Assembly (NCBI GenBank): GCA_947631505.1
Contig: CANRLR010000014.1
Coordinates: 1 to 63,995, forward strand
DNA: 63,995 nucleotides
Source: an uncultured Lachnospiraceae bacterium
GTDB lineage: Bacteria > Bacillota > Clostridia > Lachnospirales > Lachnospiraceae
Direction: 5' to 3'
The notes beneath the pieces were generated by a model. It searched no databases and was not told the DNA's origin. It was given only the letters and a program-made list of their open reading frames with translations. The translations under genes and the position numbers were made by a program. Within the stretch, counting starts at the first letter, position 1; each line of letters begins with the position of its first letter. This document shows, in pieces, positions 52,888-60,621 of this stretch.

Positions 52888-54351
52888 TTAATCCGAAAAA
52901 GAAGAATCCGAAGTTTCCGGAAATTCTATGATAAAACAGGTTCCTTTCTTCTCATCGCTTTCTACCCTGATGTTTCCGTTATGGCGTTTCACAATGTGAT
53001 CTGCCACCACCAGTCCCAGACCGGAGCCGTCTTTCTCTCCATGATTACTGGCACGGTAGAATTTTTCAAAGATATGTTCCCATTCCTCTTTGGGAATCAC
53101 ACTGCCATAATCCCTCACAGTCGTTATAATTGTTTCTTCTTTTCTCTCAATATATACGTCAATTGAGGTTTCCTCGTCACTGTATTTCACCGCATTCTGC
53201 AGCAAAATCAAAAAGAGCTGCCGGATTCTGTCATAATCCCCCATGATCAGGGAACAGGCATCGCTATACTCTACCGTCCCTGTTAGTTTCTTTTCTGCCA
53301 TAAGAATCCGAATGCTCCGCATGGCATCCTGTGCCACCGCAATTACATTCAGCACTTCCATATTCAGTTCATAATCCGGATTCTGCATACGGGATAAAAT
53401 GAGCAGATCTGACACTAACCGTTCCATGCTGCCACATTCATTTTGGATACGCTCCACATATTCTCTCTGCTTTTCCGGCTCCTTCACGTAGCCATCCACC
53501 AACGTATCCGCATATCCTTTCACCACAGCAATCGGCGTACGAAGTTCATGGGAAACATTGGAGAAAAAGTCCCGGCGGTTCTGCTCAATACTCTCCCTGT
53601 ATTGTTCCGCTTCCACCAGCCGGTCTGATAACGTGTCCATACTTTCCGCCAGTGAACCCAGTTCATCCCGTCTCACAATGCCTGTCTTATGTCCATATTT
53701 TCCCGCCGCCAGCACTAATGCTGCCTCTTTTATTTTTATAATCGGCCGGACAAGCATACGGGAGAAAAAGATTGCCACGATCAATGCCATCAAAAGCCCT
53801 ACTGCGGCACAGACTGCCATGTATTTCTCATATTGAATAATAATATTTTCCTGCATTTCCATCGGTCCGGATACAACAACTGCTCCAATGACATCTCCAC
53901 TGTTATTACGAATCGGGGCAGCAAGATGCAGCATTGTCTTCTGATATATTTTATCGTAATCGCTATAATTTTTTCTTATCCCCTCATAGGCAGAATTTAG
54001 TATATTTTGTGTTTCGACCGGCATAATAATCTGCTCAATATCCACATTTGTATAAGCATCGTCTAATGCAGGTTCAGCACCGGGATTTGTCACTATCCAT
54101 ATATCAATATCCTGATAGGTTCCAAAATCCTCTAACGCCATCAAATAATTAATAAATGTATCCGTCTCGCTGTTCTGCACCGCCTGTGCAGTACGCTTGG
54201 CAACACCACTGGCTAAATCACCCAGCTGCTGTTTATAGGCACCTACAATGTTCGTCCGGTTAAATCTCGTAAACATCAAGCCAATCAAAATCGTAAACAC
54301 CATAAGAACAACGCTAAAGGAAATAAATACACGCCAAAATATTTTCTTCAT
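52888..54351 (-). CDS. Sensor histidine kinase of a two-component system
   Basis: This 487-residue kinase has two membrane helices (about 8-28 and 176-196) around an outer sensor domain of about 145 residues. HAMP (about 197-250) follows, then the phosphoacceptor box FFSNVSHELRTP (histidine about 272) and the ATPase domain with LLQNAVKYSDE, DYGSVIP and DGSGLGLVVADHI. The outer domain is likely a PAS-like fold. The signal is unknown. The gene is 29 nt after its response regulator. GGAATGGAAGGG precedes the ATG. Confidence 0.93.
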   Translation of the reverse strand: MKKIFWRVFISFSVVLMVFTILIGLMFTRFNRTNIVGAYKQQLGDLASGVAKRTAQAVQNSETDTFINYLMALEDFGTYQDIDIWIVTNPGAEPALDDAYTNVDIEQIIMPVETQNILNSAYEGIRKNYSDYDKIYQKTMLHLAAPIRNNSGDVIGAVVVSGPMEMQENIIIQYEKYMAVCAAVGLLMALIVAIFFSRMLVRPIIKIKEAALVLAAGKYGHKTGIVRRDELGSLAESMDTLSDRLVEAEQYRESIEQNRRDFFSNVSHELRTPIAVVKGYADTLVDGYVKEPEKQREYVERIQNECGSMERLVSDLLILSRMQNPDYELNMEVLNVIAVAQDAMRSIRILMAEKKLTGTVEYSDACSLIMGDYDRIRQLFLILLQNAVKYSDEETSIDVYIERKEETIITTVRDYGSVIPKEEWEHIFEKFYRASNHGEKDGSGLGLVVADHIVKRHNGNIRVESDEKKGTCFIIEFPETSDSSFSD

Positions 54352-54380
54352 TGTTCCCTTCCATTCCGTCTCAAATCCAT

Positions 54381-55070
54381 CTATACGTTCAATTCAAATT
54401 TGTAACCCAGTCCCCAGATTGTCTTGATCTCCCAATCGGGATGCTCTACTTTGTCCAATTTGGCACGAAGTCTTTTAATATGGGAATCTACTGTCCGGCT
54501 GTCTCCGAAATAATCCTGTCCCCATAAACTGTCGAGCAGATTGTCACGGGTAAATACTTTGCTCGGATTTCCGGCTAATATCCACATTGTCTCTACTTCC
54601 TTTTTGCTCATAGGAAGCTTCTCCGCTCCCACATATACCGTGTATGCTTCAATGTTAATTGTCAGATCACTGATATTCAACACCTTTTTCTCTTCTGTCA
54701 CATCACTTCGTCCCATTCGGCGGAGCACCGCCCGCACACGTGCCATTACCTCGTTCGCATTAAATGGTTTTACTACATAATCATCTGCCCCGATATCTAA
54801 TCCCATAACACGTTCGTAATCCTCACCCTTTGCTGTCACAAGTATAATCGGAACATCGGATTCCTGCCGAATTTTCTCACAGACTCTGTATCCATCCATT
54901 CCCGGCATCATAACATCCAAAAGAATAACTGAAGGATTCGTCTTCTTGAACATCTCCAATGCCTCAAATCCGTCTTTCGCCACAATCGGCTCAAACCCCT
55001 CTTTGGCTACATAAGTGCCCAAAACCTCACGAATATCTTCGTTGTCATCCACGATAAGTATGCGCTGCAT
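54381..55070 (-). CDS. OmpR/PhoB family response regulator
   Basis: This 229-residue regulator has a receiver domain (about 1-115) with acidic pocket VDDNED, phosphoacceptor aspartate in VILLDVMMPGMDG (about residue 51) and the lysine in VTAKGEDYE. A winged-helix DNA-binding domain follows (about 130-225, with WILAGNPSKVFTRDNLLDSLWG and SRTVDSHIKRLRAKL). It is paired with the kinase 29 nt downstream. The ATG at 55068-55070 is preferred; an ATG four codons earlier overlaps its only possible ribosome-binding site. The neighbours are exported proteins, so an envelope role is plausible. Confidence 0.93.
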   Translation of the reverse strand: MQRILIVDDNEDIREVLGTYVAKEGFEPIVAKDGFEALEMFKKTNPSVILLDVMMPGMDGYRVCEKIRQESDVPIILVTAKGEDYERVMGLDIGADDYVVKPFNANEVMARVRAVLRRMGRSDVTEEKKVLNISDLTINIEAYTVYVGAEKLPMSKKEVETMWILAGNPSKVFTRDNLLDSLWGQDYFGDSRTVDSHIKRLRAKLDKVEHPDWEIKTIWGLGYKFELNV

Positions 55071-55104
55071 AATCTCACCCATTCCTTTCTTTGTATTTTT
55101 TCAT

Positions 55105-55133
55105 ATTATATTCTACTGGAAATCAGATTTCAA
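55105..55133 (-). promoter_or_regulatory. Promoter of the two-component operon
   Basis: On the minus strand TTGAAA, a 17-nt spacer and TATAAT lie about 35 nt before the response regulator start. Confidence 0.8.
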
Positions 55134-55223
55134 GTGTTTTAGGCAAAGTGACATTTTTGTGCCATAGGGCCATGATATTTTTATTGTACAAAGTAATCTT
55201 TACTTTGAGAACGGAGGGATTTT

Positions 55224-55907
55224 ATGAAGAAAAAAATATCCTTGCTTCTGGCATTTGTTCTTATTTTCAGCTTTGCTGTCAGCTTATTCGACAGCACAAT
55301 AACAAATGCTGCTGCAAAGAAACCAAAGTTAAACATAAAAAAACTGAATATGACTTTGAATTCTACCTTTACTCTTCGGACTTATAATTTGAAGAAAAAG
55401 CAAAAAGTCACGTATGTTTCCAGCAATCCTAATATTGCTACGGTAGAGGCCAAAGGTAAATCAGGAAAAAAAGTAACCGTTACGGCGGTTTCTGTCGGAA
55501 AATGTACGGTCAGTGCCACAGTTAAAAAAGGAAAAAAGGTAGTACGCCGGTTAAAATGTAAAATCAAGGTGTCACCTTCGGCGATCAGCATTAAATTTTT
55601 ACGAAAAAAGGTTTCCCTGCATACTAATAACAAGCTTCTTTTAAAGACGATAATTAAGCCGAATACCTCTTTGGAACAGCCGATTTATGAAAGTGATAAT
55701 GTAGAAGTTGCCACGGTAAATTCCCGCGGTGTAGTAACCGCAATTGCTCCCGGAACAGCTACCATTACGGCTACGCTGCTTTCTACCGGACAGACTGCCA
55801 CTTGTACCGTGACCGTTCGTGAAAGAAAGGAAAAACCGGAACTGACGGGAGAAGAAGATTCTTATCCCCACAAGAGAAACAGTTCTTGGGATGAAAACAT
55901 TGAATAG
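55224..55907 (+). CDS. Exported BIG2 (bacterial Ig-like) domain protein
   Basis: This 227-residue protein has a signal peptide (about 1-30, ending near TNAAA). Two BIG2-type domains follow (about 32-115 and 118-200), each with the typical VSSNPNIATVEAKG and VATVNSRGVVTAIAPGTATI endings, and a short charged tail. It has no anchor. The same family of domain occurs in the M14 peptidase next door. GGAGG precedes the ATG. It is divergent from the response regulator gene, and ends at a strong terminator. Confidence 0.85.
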   Translation: MKKKISLLLAFVLIFSFAVSLFDSTITNAAAKKPKLNIKKLNMTLNSTFTLRTYNLKKKQKVTYVSSNPNIATVEAKGKSGKKVTVTAVSVGKCTVSATVKKGKKVVRRLKCKIKVSPSAISIKFLRKKVSLHTNNKLLLKTIIKPNTSLEQPIYESDNVEVATVNSRGVVTAIAPGTATITATLLSTGQTATCTVTVRERKEKPELTGEEDSYPHKRNSSWDENIE

Positions 55908-55929
55908 ATGATCGGGACTTCAATAGACC

Positions 55930-55973
55930 GAGAAAAGCGGTGCTGGGACTTATGTCCCGGCACCGCTTTTCTC
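55930..55973 (+). terminator. Terminator of the BIG2 protein gene
   Basis: A 19-bp stem (one G-U pair) runs from GAGAAAAGCGGTGC to GCACCGCTTTTCTC with a short CTTATG loop. The T-rich arm is followed by the stretch before tRNA-Leu. Confidence 0.85.
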
Positions 55974-55990
55974 TACAGTCTTTTTTTCTA

Positions 55991-56073
55991 TGCGGAGTAT
56001 GGGACTTGAACCCACACGCCCTACGAGCACATGATCCTTAGTCATGCCTGTCTGCCAATTCCAGCAACTCCGC
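55991..56073 (-). tRNA. tRNA-Leu(AAG)
   Basis: The acceptor GCGGAGT pairs with ACTCCGC. The anticodon stem is CATGA/TCATG with loop CTAAGGA, so the anticodon reads AAG (codon CTT). A long variable arm confirms a class II tRNA. Confidence 0.92.
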
Positions 56074-56179
56074 ATACACGATTTGCTTTCTGTTAATATC
56101 AGTCAGCAAAAAATATTTTATCAAAAATTTGATTGTCTGTCAATTCTTTTCAAAAAAAAGTTTTCATATATTAAATTTT

Positions 56180-57895
56180 TTAGTATTCCGTCATAAACCA
56201 GCGGAACATCTTATTATTTTGTTTATAAATTTTCTTGAACTGGGAATGAGGCAGCGGACAGACAACATCTCCTGTTTCAATTGTAATGCTTGGAATTTCC
56301 TTTTTATACACGAGCCAGTCCGCAAAACCACCTGCTGCATCGGTACTGGCACTCTTTGGCATGAGCGCATACTTATTAAAAGAATTTATTTTTGCCGCCA
56401 GTTTTTCCAAATCCTCATGCAGTTTCCCTTCTACATTAAAGTCCCAATAAATGATACTTCCGGTAGAATGAAGGTTTAATACCACATCCGGCTCTATATC
56501 CTCTATAAATTTCACGAGTGCCTTTGTTTCTTTTTCACTCTCTGCCTTTTTCCCCGGATACCCCATATAATGAGCCTTCTTCTTTTTCTTTTCTTTTGTA
56601 AATCCGGCCGAAAAATTATCGTTCAAATTTACTCCTCTGGCATTCGCTTTCCAAGTTTTTGTGTGACCAATTTTTTTTACCTTCTTTCGGAGTTTCTTAT
56701 TATTGATTCCCTTGTAGCCATACTGTGAAATCGTCACACCATCTGGATTGTCCATCGGAAGAATATAAACACAGGTATTCCGAAACCTCTTTTTGAAATC
56801 CGGATAATCACGAAGAATTTCTTCTGCCTGCCGCATAATAATTTGTGTATTCTTCCACTCTCTGGCATGAATCGCAGCGTCAATCACTAATTTTTTCTTC
56901 GCATATCTGTTTCCGATCCGCAGACAATAGATTTCTCTTTTATCATAGGTCTTCCCTATGCTCGTCAAACCGGAACGGCTGGGGTATTTTCGGTGCAGTT
57001 CGTTCAGATCCTGTTTCATATCTTCATAATCATATAGTTTATCCTTGGAACTTACGATCCACGGTTCGACCTTTACCACTACTTTAATGCGTACCTGATT
57101 CTCTTTTGAGTCCTTTACTTTTGCGGTGACATAGGTTGTTCCTTTTTTTATTCCGGTAACAATCCCTTTTTTATTCACCTTTGCTTTCTTTTTATTCTCT
57201 ATCTTAATCGACAATTTACTTTTGGCATAGTCAAAGGATAGCTTCTGCTTATACCGCTCATACAAAGTAACTTTCTTTCCCGTCAGACAGGATAATTTCT
57301 TTTTGAAATAAATGTATATATACCGTTTCTCTCCGGTCGTCTTGGAAACAGCCTGTATTATCGTATAGGTTTTTTCCCCTTTTCCTTTCCGGTGACACTT
57401 TACAACTCCCTTGGCAGTGACAGTAACTGCTTTTTTTGTCACTTCCTTTTTGCTGCCGCCCCCATAAACCGAGAACTTTGTCGGATGGGACATCGTCAAT
57501 GTAACCACATCCGTTGCGTAAGTTGTAATTTTGTATACTTTCTTCCCCTTTATTTTACGGTACTTGATCCCCGTCTGGCCGCCCTTGCTATATTTTGCCT
57601 TTGGGCTCGTCAATTTATATACCGCGGGTGCAGGTGTATTCGTTGGCTGTAACGTTGGCTGTGCCGGCGCTTTCGTCGGTGTCGGTACCACTGTTGGCTG
57701 TACCGGAACGTTGGTTGGTTCTGGCTCATCGGATGGTTCTGCTGTCGGCCCAGCCGTTGGTGCTGGTTCACTGTCTCCCTCATAGGATGTTATGGACGCA
57801 CTTGCCCTATGCGGTACAAGGGGTGCTGTGATTTCCCCTAATAACATGCTTATCAAACCGAATACTATGATACATTTTACTCTATGTGTCGTCAT
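56180..57895 (-). CDS. Exported M14 zinc carboxypeptidase with Ig-like region
   Basis: This 571-residue protein has a signal peptide (about 1-34) and a long Pro/Thr/Glu linker (about 40-90). A lysine-rich BIG2-like region follows (about 95-278), then an M14 metallopeptidase domain (about 290-571). Zinc ligands are in IHAREW (His and Glu) and LNLHSTG (His). The substrate arginine and asparagine are in ARGVNLNDNF, and the catalytic glutamate is in ITIETGD. All key residues are kept. Peptidoglycan stem peptides are a likely target. The ATG at 57893-57895 has AAGGGG upstream. Confidence 0.88.
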   Translation of the reverse strand: MTTHRVKCIIVFGLISMLLGEITAPLVPHRASASITSYEGDSEPAPTAGPTAEPSDEPEPTNVPVQPTVVPTPTKAPAQPTLQPTNTPAPAVYKLTSPKAKYSKGGQTGIKYRKIKGKKVYKITTYATDVVTLTMSHPTKFSVYGGGSKKEVTKKAVTVTAKGVVKCHRKGKGEKTYTIIQAVSKTTGEKRYIYIYFKKKLSCLTGKKVTLYERYKQKLSFDYAKSKLSIKIENKKKAKVNKKGIVTGIKKGTTYVTAKVKDSKENQVRIKVVVKVEPWIVSSKDKLYDYEDMKQDLNELHRKYPSRSGLTSIGKTYDKREIYCLRIGNRYAKKKLVIDAAIHAREWKNTQIIMRQAEEILRDYPDFKKRFRNTCVYILPMDNPDGVTISQYGYKGINNKKLRKKVKKIGHTKTWKANARGVNLNDNFSAGFTKEKKKKKAHYMGYPGKKAESEKETKALVKFIEDIEPDVVLNLHSTGSIIYWDFNVEGKLHEDLEKLAAKINSFNKYALMPKSASTDAAGGFADWLVYKKEIPSITIETGDVVCPLPHSQFKKIYKQNNKMFRWFMTEY

Positions 57896-57954
57896 AGATG
57901 CCACCCCTTCTTTGAATTAGAATCCCTCTCTGCTGTTGCCGTTCTGTAATAGAA

Positions 57955-57980
57955 AGGAGTACCTCTCAAGAGATACTCCT
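57955..57980 (-). terminator. Terminator of the infC-rpmI-rplT operon
   Basis: On the minus strand AGGAGTATCT pairs with AGGTACTCCT over a short loop, followed by TTCT. It lies 35 nt after the rplT stop. Confidence 0.75.
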
Positions 57981-58014
57981 AAGTATATCTTTCCTGAATT
58001 ACAGATTCAAGAAT

Positions 58015-58371
58015 TTAAGCCAATTTACTTTTAGCAACTTCTACCAATGCAGCAAATCCTTCTGGATCACTGATTGCCATTTCAGAAAGCATTTTACGGT
58101 TCACATTCACTTCTGCTAATTTCAAACCATACATAAATTTGCTATAAGAAAGTCCGTTAATTCTAGCTGCAGCATTAATGCGGGCAATCCATAACTGTCT
58201 GAACTGTCTTTTCTTCTGCTTTCTACCAGTATATGACTCTTCCAGAGCACGCATTACAGACTGCTTTGCAACACGGTACTGTTTGCTTCTTGCACCTCTG
58301 TAACCCTTTGCTAATTTCAATACCCTTTTATGTTTTTTCTTTGCGTTCATTCCGCCTTTAATTCTAGCCAT
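58015..58371 (-). CDS. rplT: 50S ribosomal protein L20
   Basis: This 118-residue ribosomal protein has the basic N-terminal [25 protein letters not shown]-type extension (cited by [15 protein letters not shown]) and the globular [21 protein letters not shown] segment. L20 is needed to start assembly of the large subunit. In Bacillus it also represses its own operon by binding the infC leader. Third gene of infC-rpmI-rplT. Confidence 0.98.
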   Translation of the reverse strand: MARIKGGMNAKKKHKRVLKLAKGYRGARSKQYRVAKQSVMRALEESYTGRKQKKRQFRQLWIARINAAARINGLSYSKFMYGLKLAEVNVNRKMLSEMAISDPEGFAALVEVAKSKLA

Positions 58372-58395
58372 TTGTCATTTCCCTCCTTATTGCCA

Positions 58396-58599
58396 TTAGC
58401 TGTATGGCATAATTTTCTTCATTGTCTTTACATTCGTATCATCAACCAAAGTAGATTTTCTAAGATTTCTTTTTCTCTTTGTTGTCTTTTTGGTCAAGAT
58501 ATGGCTCTTGTTCGCCTTATTTCTTTTTAATTTACCAGTTCCTGTTACTTTGAAACGCTTAGCAGCGGCTCTTTTGGTTTTCATTTTCTGATTTGCCAT
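58396..58599 (-). CDS. rpmI: 50S ribosomal protein L35
   Basis: This 67-residue, very basic protein starts [20 protein letters not shown], typical of L35, and ends near KKIMPYS. It lies between infC (18 nt upstream) and rplT (24 nt downstream). The ATG has a TGGAGG site. Confidence 0.98.
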   Translation of the reverse strand: MANQKMKTKRAAAKRFKVTGTGKLKRNKANKSHILTKKTTKRKRNLRKSTLVDDTNVKTMKKIMPYS

Positions 58600-58617
58600 T
58601 ATTCTATTCCTCCATTA

Positions 58618-59124
58618 TTATTTTGTGGCTGATAAAAACATTACCATACTTCTTCCTTCCATCTTAGCAGGCTTGTCAACAGCTGCAACATCCTCCAATT
58701 GCTTAAAGAAAGAATCCAAAATGTCTTTTCCCACTTCCTTATGTGCCATCTCACGTCCGCGGAACCGAAGTGCCACTTTCACCTTAGCCCCTTTTTGAAG
58801 AAACTTCCGTGCCTGATTCACCTTCGTGTTCAAATCGTTCGTATCAATGTTCGGGGACAAACGAATCTCTTTCGTCTCAATTGTTTTCTGCTTTTTCTTT
58901 GCTTCTTTTGCTTTACGAGCCAGCTCATAACGATATTTACCATAATCGATAATTTTACATACCGGCGGCTTTGCTGTCGGAGCAATTTTTACCAAATCAA
59001 GGTTTGCATCTTTTGCCTTGAAATAGGCTTCTTTTGCCGACATGATACCTAACTGTTCGCCGTCTGGTCCTATCAGGCGGACTTCTTTGTCACGAATCTG
59101 CTCGTTAATCATTAAATCGCTTAT
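58618..59124 (-). CDS. infC: Translation initiation factor IF-3 (probable AUA start)
   Basis: This IF-3 is 168 residues if started at ATA (59124-59122), or 164 from the in-frame ATG at 59112. AGGAGG at 59138-59133 is 8 nt from the ATA but 20 nt from the ATG, so the ATA is the better start. The resulting N-terminus (M)SDLMINEQIRDKEVRLI also matches the IF-3 family. IF-3 is known to be made from rare AUU or AUA starts in many bacteria, by which it limits its own translation. The N-terminal domain, a lysine-rich linker (ARKAKEAKKKQK) and the C-terminal domain with RFRGREMAH are complete. Confidence 0.93.
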   Translation of the reverse strand: MSDLMINEQIRDKEVRLIGPDGEQLGIMSAKEAYFKAKDANLDLVKIAPTAKPPVCKIIDYGKYRYELARKAKEAKKKQKTIETKEIRLSPNIDTNDLNTKVNQARKFLQKGAKVKVALRFRGREMAHKEVGKDILDSFFKQLEDVAAVDKPAKMEGRSMVMFLSATK

Positions 59125-59139
59125 TGTTCTTACCTCCTA

Positions 59140-59330
59140 ATACATGTTAGTCTTCAAATAATACAAAAAAAATATGGATACTGTTTCTAAAAGCCAGCTA
59201 TCCACATAAATACACAATTCGTTTTTTGTTCAGAAAAATGTTTGGACCATTGACACGTGATAGCAATCTGTGTTACATTCTGCTATGTGACAAGGTGAGA
59301 GTGGATAACTCTGCTTTCATTAACGTGCAT
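59140..59330 (-). promoter_or_regulatory. L20-type leader of infC-rpmI-rplT
   Basis: About 190 nt of leader separates the promoter from infC. Two distant segments can pair (TTGTCACATAGCA near 59293-59281 with TGCTATCACGTGTCAA near 59267-59252), then a hairpin with T-run follows at 59164-59208. This is the layout of the Firmicute L20 leader, where L20 binding favours the terminator. Confidence 0.65.
59164..59208 (-). terminator. Attenuator in the infC leader
   Basis: On the minus strand ATGTGGATA pairs with TATCCATAT, with CTG/CAG extending the stem inwards, followed by eight T residues. It is upstream of infC, so it can act only as an attenuator. Confidence 0.8.
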
Positions 59331-59331
59331 T

Positions 59332-59360
59332 ATTGTAACACATACCTATCACAAAGTCAA
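59332..59360 (-). promoter_or_regulatory. Promoter of infC-rpmI-rplT
   Basis: On the minus strand TTGACT (59360-59355), a 17-nt spacer and TACAAT (59337-59332). The start near 59325 gives a leader of about 200 nt. Confidence 0.8.
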
Positions 59361-59385
59361 GGATTTTTTATATGGAGGAATCAAC

Positions 59386-59784
59386 ATGAACGGAACGGAT
59401 AAAATATTTTACATCATAGGACTTGTCCTCTTCGGTGGACTGATTCTTACCGCTATTTTGCAGGCAGCAGATATTCTCACTCTAACAGACCTTGATATGC
59501 CATGCTCCTTCCGCTCTGTTACCGGACTGTACTGCCCGGGATGCGGCGGAACTCATGCCGTATGCTCTTTAGCAAAAGGCCATATCCTCCAAAGTTTTCG
59601 TGAACATCCTTTTGTTCCCTACACCGCTCTTTGTTTCCTTATTTATCTTGTATGGAACACGATTGCCACAATAGAAGGCGGCAGAAAGTTTCGTTTTTTC
59701 CACTTTCATACCGCCTACGTTTATATTGGCATTGCCATTCTTCTCATCCAATGGATCGTTAAAAATATAATGCTCTTTTCCTAA
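59386..59784 (+). CDS. DUF2752 family membrane protein
   Basis: This 132-residue protein matches DUF2752. It has three hydrophobic segments (about 8-28, 72-92, 108-128) and the family signature CPGCGGTHAVCSLAKG (about 50-65). The paired cysteines suggest metal or redox chemistry, but no function is established. GGAGG precedes the ATG. Its 3' end overlaps the convergent DUF4190 gene by 4 nt. Confidence 0.85.
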   Translation: MNGTDKIFYIIGLVLFGGLILTAILQAADILTLTDLDMPCSFRSVTGLYCPGCGGTHAVCSLAKGHILQSFREHPFVPYTALCFLIYLVWNTIATIEGGRKFRFFHFHTAYVYIGIAILLIQWIVKNIMLFS

Positions 59785-60302
59785 TTCATATATCCTGTGT
59801 GGGAATATTTCATAATGTCTATATTGAAAAACTGCTGCATCCACTGATACACTTCTTCCTGATTATTCGGATCAATATTCTCAATACTGCGGAAGGTCTC
59901 TAAATTGAAAGCATCCCAGTTAATCATTGCCGCATAGGTAACAATCATTACAATGCCCATAATCAGCCCGAAAATACCTAGTCCCAGTCCGACAGCTCCC
60001 ATAATACGGACACTCTTTTTCCCTTTGATAACGCAGATCAATCCGAATATTGTACCAATCAGAGCCGGAATAACCGATAAGCCGTAAAACCAACAGCAAA
60101 GAACGGAAACTCCGCTTAATATAAGAGAAGCAATTGCTAATCCTAAATGTTTTTTCGGATTGTCCGATTCATTCTGCTGTGCCGGATCCGCCGACGGCAT
60201 ATACTCATAAGGTACCTGAGGCGGAATCGTTGCCGGTTCCGGACGTTCCACTGTCTGATTGTCAAAACGATTCGCTTCCTGATTCATATTTTCATTTTCC
60301 AT
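59781..60302 (-). CDS. DUF4190-type membrane protein
   Basis: This 173-residue protein has a Pro/Gln-rich cytosolic N-terminus (about 1-48) and a pair of hydrophobic regions (about 53-95 and 100-128) with the small-residue-rich DUF4190 pattern (LGLAIASLILSGVSVL). A soluble acidic C-terminus follows. The ATG has AAGGAGG eight bases before it. It is the last gene of the thrS unit and has a shorter relative directly upstream. Function unknown. Confidence 0.75.
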   Translation of the reverse strand: MENENMNQEANRFDNQTVERPEPATIPPQVPYEYMPSADPAQQNESDNPKKHLGLAIASLILSGVSVLCCWFYGLSVIPALIGTIFGLICVIKGKKSVRIMGAVGLGLGIFGLIMGIVMIVTYAAMINWDAFNLETFRSIENIDPNNQEEVYQWMQQFFNIDIMKYSHTGYMN

Positions 60303-60318
60303 CTTTCTATCCTCCTTT

Positions 60319-60621
60319 TTACATCAGCTGGCTAAATATTGTCATTGCCGTTACACCGGAATCTGCCACCGTGTTGTTGAGCAGTATAGTAAGGACCGCC
60401 ATGGTAATTCCCAGAGCTACTCCTACGGCTCCTACTACAATACCGGCAATTCCGGCATCCTTCTGACGCGGATTTTCTCCGCGGACTGCCAGAATCCCAA
60501 GAATGACAGCCACAATTCCGATAATAAATCCCATATACCACAAACAACAGCACAATATGGATAAAATGGATAAAATCAATGAAATAATTGCTTTCACATT
60601 TGTCTTATAATTTTCCTGCAT
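60319..60621 (-). CDS. Small DUF4190-like membrane protein
   Basis: This 100-residue protein has two hydrophobic segments (about 9-45 and 55-85) with NPRQKDAGIAGIVVGAVGVALGI, the DUF4190 style seen in the next gene. The ATG overlaps the thrS stop as TAATG, so its translation is coupled to thrS. It and the next gene look like a tandem pair of related membrane proteins. Function unknown. Confidence 0.75.
   Translation of the reverse strand: MQENYKTNVKAIISLILSILSILCCCLWYMGFIIGIVAVILGILAVRGENPRQKDAGIAGIVVGAVGVALGITMAVLTILLNNTVADSGVTAMTIFSQLM

Noticed and set aside
50459-57895. CRISPR or phage-like island suggested by repeats and exported proteins
   Set aside because: Repeats are within protein domains, with no spaced direct repeats, integrase, transposase or tail genes.
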